From Clostridiaceae bacterium (lineage in GTDB: Bacteria; Bacillota; Clostridia; Oscillospirales; QAMX01), in contig JAEDGJ010000130.1 in the NCBI GenBank assembly GCA_016297585.1, positions 1 to 6,756 of the forward strand: a stretch of DNA of 6,756 nucleotides, read 5' to 3'. Under the pieces are notes generated by a model. That model did not search any database and was not told where the DNA came from. It was given only the letters and a program-made list of their open reading frames with translations. The translations under genes and the position numbers were made by a program. Shown here piece after piece: positions 5,021 to 6,756 of the stretch. The number at the start of each line of letters is the position of its first letter. Positions within the stretch are counted from its first letter, which is position 1.

Positions 5021-5992
5021 ATGAAAATCCGCGTAGCCGTAAACGGATACGGCAATCTCGGCCGCGGCGTCATCTCCGCGCTGTCCCTGTGCCCCGATAT
5101 GGAGCTTGTGTGCGTCTTTACGCGCCGCGATCCGCAGTCGATCCCCGTCAGCGTCCCCGTGGTCTCCGCCGCGAACGCCCCGGCGTGGGCCGATAAGGTC
5201 GACGTCTGCATCCTCTGCGGCGGCTCGGCGACCGATCTGCCCGAGCAGGGCCCCGCCTTCGCCCGCTGGTTCTCCACGATCGACAGCTTCGACACCCACG
5301 CGCGCATTCCGGAGTATTTCGCCGCGATGGACGCCGCCTTAAAGGCGTCCGGGCATGTCGGCATCATCTCCGTCGGCTGGGATCCCGGCCTGTTCTCCGT
5401 CAACCGCATGATGAGCACCGCCATCCTCCCCGAGGGCGAAAACTACACCTTCTGGGGCCGCGGCGTCAGCCAGGGCCACTCCGACGCCATCCGCCGCATC
5501 CCCGGCGTGCGCCGCGCGGTGCAGTACACCGTGCCCGTCCCGGCGGCGGTCGAGGCCGTGCGCGCCGGAAAGTGCCCGGCGCTCTCCACCCGTGAAAAGC
5601 ACACCCGCGAATGCTGGGTCGTCCTCGAGGACGGCGCGGATGCCGCGGCGGTCGAGCAGGCCATCGTCACGATGCCGAACTACTTCGCCGACTACGACAC
5701 GACCGTGCATTTCATCGACGAGGAGACCTTCCTGCGCGACCATACCGCGATGCCGCACGGCGGCTTCGTCCACCGCACCGGCAAGACCGCCGACGGCGGC
5801 ACCCAGCGCATCGACTACGCGCTGGCGCTCGACTCCAACCCGTCGTTTACCGGCAGCGTGCTCGTCGCCTACGCGAGAGCGGCGGCGAAGCTCGCGGCGG
5901 CGGGTCAGACCGGCGCGCGCACCGTCTTCGATATCGCGCCCGCGTGGCTGTCGCCGAAGTCGGGCGAGGAGCTGCGCGCGACACTGCTCTAA
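5021..5992 (+). CDS. ddh: meso-Diaminopimelate D-dehydrogenase
   Basis: NADP-dependent enzyme that reversibly aminates L-2-amino-6-oxopimelate (tetrahydrodipicolinate) to meso-diaminopimelate in one step, bypassing the multi-step acylated routes to lysine and the peptidoglycan cross-linking residue. The 323-aa length is normal for the family. The Rossmann fold begins with NGYGNLGRG at residues 8-16, and TRRDP at 34-38 sits where the family binds the 2'-phosphate of NADPH. Further family signatures are GSATDLPEQ (68-76), DSFDTH (88-93), VGWDPGLFSVNR (118-129), FWGRGVSQGHSDAIRRIPGV (144-163), MPHGG (244-248) and DSNPSF (271-276). The whole chain aligns by eye with Corynebacterium Ddh. The ATG at 5021 follows AAAGGAAAGG (4999-5008). 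It has its own promoter and is followed 20 nt later by an SGNH hydrolase gene, probably cotranscribed. Confidence 0.96.
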   Translation: MKIRVAVNGYGNLGRGVISALSLCPDMELVCVFTRRDPQSIPVSVPVVSAANAPAWADKVDVCILCGGSATDLPEQGPAFARWFSTIDSFDTHARIPEYFAAMDAALKASGHVGIISVGWDPGLFSVNRMMSTAILPEGENYTFWGRGVSQGHSDAIRRIPGVRRAVQYTVPVPAAVEAVRAGKCPALSTREKHTRECWVVLEDGADAAAVEQAIVTMPNYFADYDTTVHFIDEETFLRDHTAMPHGGFVHRTGKTADGGTQRIDYALALDSNPSFTGSVLVAYARAAAKLAAAGQTGARTVFDIAPAWLSPKSGEELRATLL

Positions 5993-6012
5993 AAAGAAAA
6001 GGAGACTGTCCA

Positions 6013-6756
6013 ATGAATATGCAGGCCGCGGCGGTCTTTCAGAAGGTCATCCTTCCGGACAGACCCGTCCATATCAAGCTCCTCGGCGACTCCATCACCC
6101 ACGGCGTCGGCGGCACCGGCTTTGCGCAGGACGGCGCGCCGATCACGAAGGGCTTTGCGCGCAACCCGAACGGCTACTGCTGGGCAAACCTTTTTGCCCG
6201 GCACATGGAAGCCTGGTACCCCTGCACGGTGACGAACAACGCCTGCACCGGCACGACGATCGAGTTCATCCTCGAGCGCTTCGACGAGCTCGTCTCGCCG
6301 GACGACGACATCGTCCTCTGCGTCATCGGCACGAACAACCGGCATCAGTTCTACGCGGACGCGCCGATGCACACGCGCGAGGAGCATATGCGAATCTTCT
6401 ATGCCCATATCCTCGAGCTCGCCGCGCGCTTCCGCCGTGCGGGCAAGGACGCCGTCTTTGCCGCGAACATCCCGGCGTCCGTCGAAAACGAGCAGAGCAC
6501 CGCCGACTACGCCCGGCTGTTCCATATGCGCGACTGCCGCGACCTCTACCTGAAAGCGTCCTTCGCGTGCGGCTTCCCGCTGATCGATTTCTACACCGCC
6601 TTCCTGTCCGACTGCGAGCGGCGCGGCGTACCGGTCGACGACCTGCTCGCCGACGGCCTGCACCCCAACGACCGCGGGCACGAGACGATGTTCCGGCTGC
6701 TGCTGGACGAAATCGGCCTTTCCCGCAGCGTCGAGGGGCTTCCCTTCCCGCAAAAG
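6013..6756 (+). CDS. SGNH/GDSL-family hydrolase (esterase/acylhydrolase), 3'-partial
   Basis: Serine esterase of the SGNH fold; the natural substrate is unknown. The frame is open for 248 codons to the window edge with no stop, so the C-terminus is missing, though family length suggests only a little is lost. Catalytic blocks are clear: GDSITHG at residues 25-31 with nucleophile S27 (block I), NNACTGTT at 75-82 with oxyanion G80 (block II), VIGTNNRHQ at 104-112 with N108 (block III), and ADGLHPND at 213-220 with D214 and H217 (block V). No signal peptide or membrane segment is visible, so it is predicted to be cytosolic. The ATG at 6013 has AAAAGGAG (5997-6004), 8 nt upstream; a second in-frame ATG at 6019 is less well placed. 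It lies 20 nt after ddh, suggesting one operon. The gene could deacylate an envelope or sugar intermediate, but that rests on context only. Confidence 0.88.
   Translation, partial: MNMQAAAVFQKVILPDRPVHIKLLGDSITHGVGGTGFAQDGAPITKGFARNPNGYCWANLFARHMEAWYPCTVTNNACTGTTIEFILERFDELVSPDDDIVLCVIGTNNRHQFYADAPMHTREEHMRIFYAHILELAARFRRAGKDAVFAANIPASVENEQSTADYARLFHMRDCRDLYLKASFACGFPLIDFYTAFLSDCERRGVPVDDLLADGLHPNDRGHETMFRLLLDEIGLSRSVEGLPFPQK

Noticed and set aside
5339..6753. Two long minus-strand frames opposite ddh and the SGNH hydrolase (5339-6013 and 5989-6753)
   Set aside because: Both are antisense shadows of well-supported plus-strand genes, with no recognisable motif or initiation signals.
1..6756. 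CRISPR arrays, insertion sequences, tRNA or rRNA genes
   Set aside because: No regularly spaced direct repeats, transposase motifs, terminal repeats or tRNA/rRNA signatures were found on either strand by inspection.

Overview
The window reads as chromosomal DNA from a high-G+C member of the Firmicutes, most likely a clostridial (Oscillospiraceae-like) gut anaerobe. The evidence is sigma-A promoters close to consensus with exactly 17-bp spacers, AAAGGAG-type ribosome binding sites, intrinsic terminators, and Firmicutes-like proteins (a TetM-like translation GTPase, a one-step meso-diaminopimelate dehydrogenase, a short clostridial-type ThiC). G+C is roughly 60-65% by eye. The taxonomic call is inference. 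No mobile element, CRISPR array, tRNA or rRNA was seen.

Left half, minus strand. The N-terminus of thiC (pyrimidine branch of thiamin synthesis) runs off the left edge. It is preceded by its own promoter (TTGACA-17-TAAGAT) and a leader of about 237 nt that contains an intrinsic terminator followed by U5. That is the layout of a transcription attenuator, yet the conserved TPP-riboswitch sequence blocks are not visible. Upstream of this lies a two-gene minus-strand operon: a TetM/TetO-like translation GTPase (647 aa), then, 16 nt later, a YbaK-type Cys-tRNA(Pro) deacylase (156 aa). The operon is driven by a promoter at about 2957-2985 and closed by a strong hairpin terminator at 447-488. Both products act on translation, one on the ribosome and one on mischarged tRNA.

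Middle. The region 2919-3154 is a divergent promoter region. The minus promoter serves the GTPase operon. The plus promoter (TTTACA-17-TATACT) serves a 575-aa phosphoglucomutase/phosphomannomutase, and small inverted repeats lie between the two.

Right half, plus strand. The phosphohexomutase gene ends in an 8-bp GC hairpin that runs into the next promoter (TTGTAT-17-TATAAT, extended -10). That promoter drives meso-diaminopimelate dehydrogenase (ddh; lysine and peptidoglycan precursor), followed 20 nt later by an SGNH/GDSL hydrolase that is still open at the right edge.

Apart from the thiC leader, this is ordinary housekeeping and accessory metabolism. The points most worth a second look are the thiC attenuator without a visible TPP aptamer, the absence of the tetracycline-resistance loop in the TetM-like protein, and the ddh-SGNH pairing. 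I found no convincing undescribed multi-gene system here.
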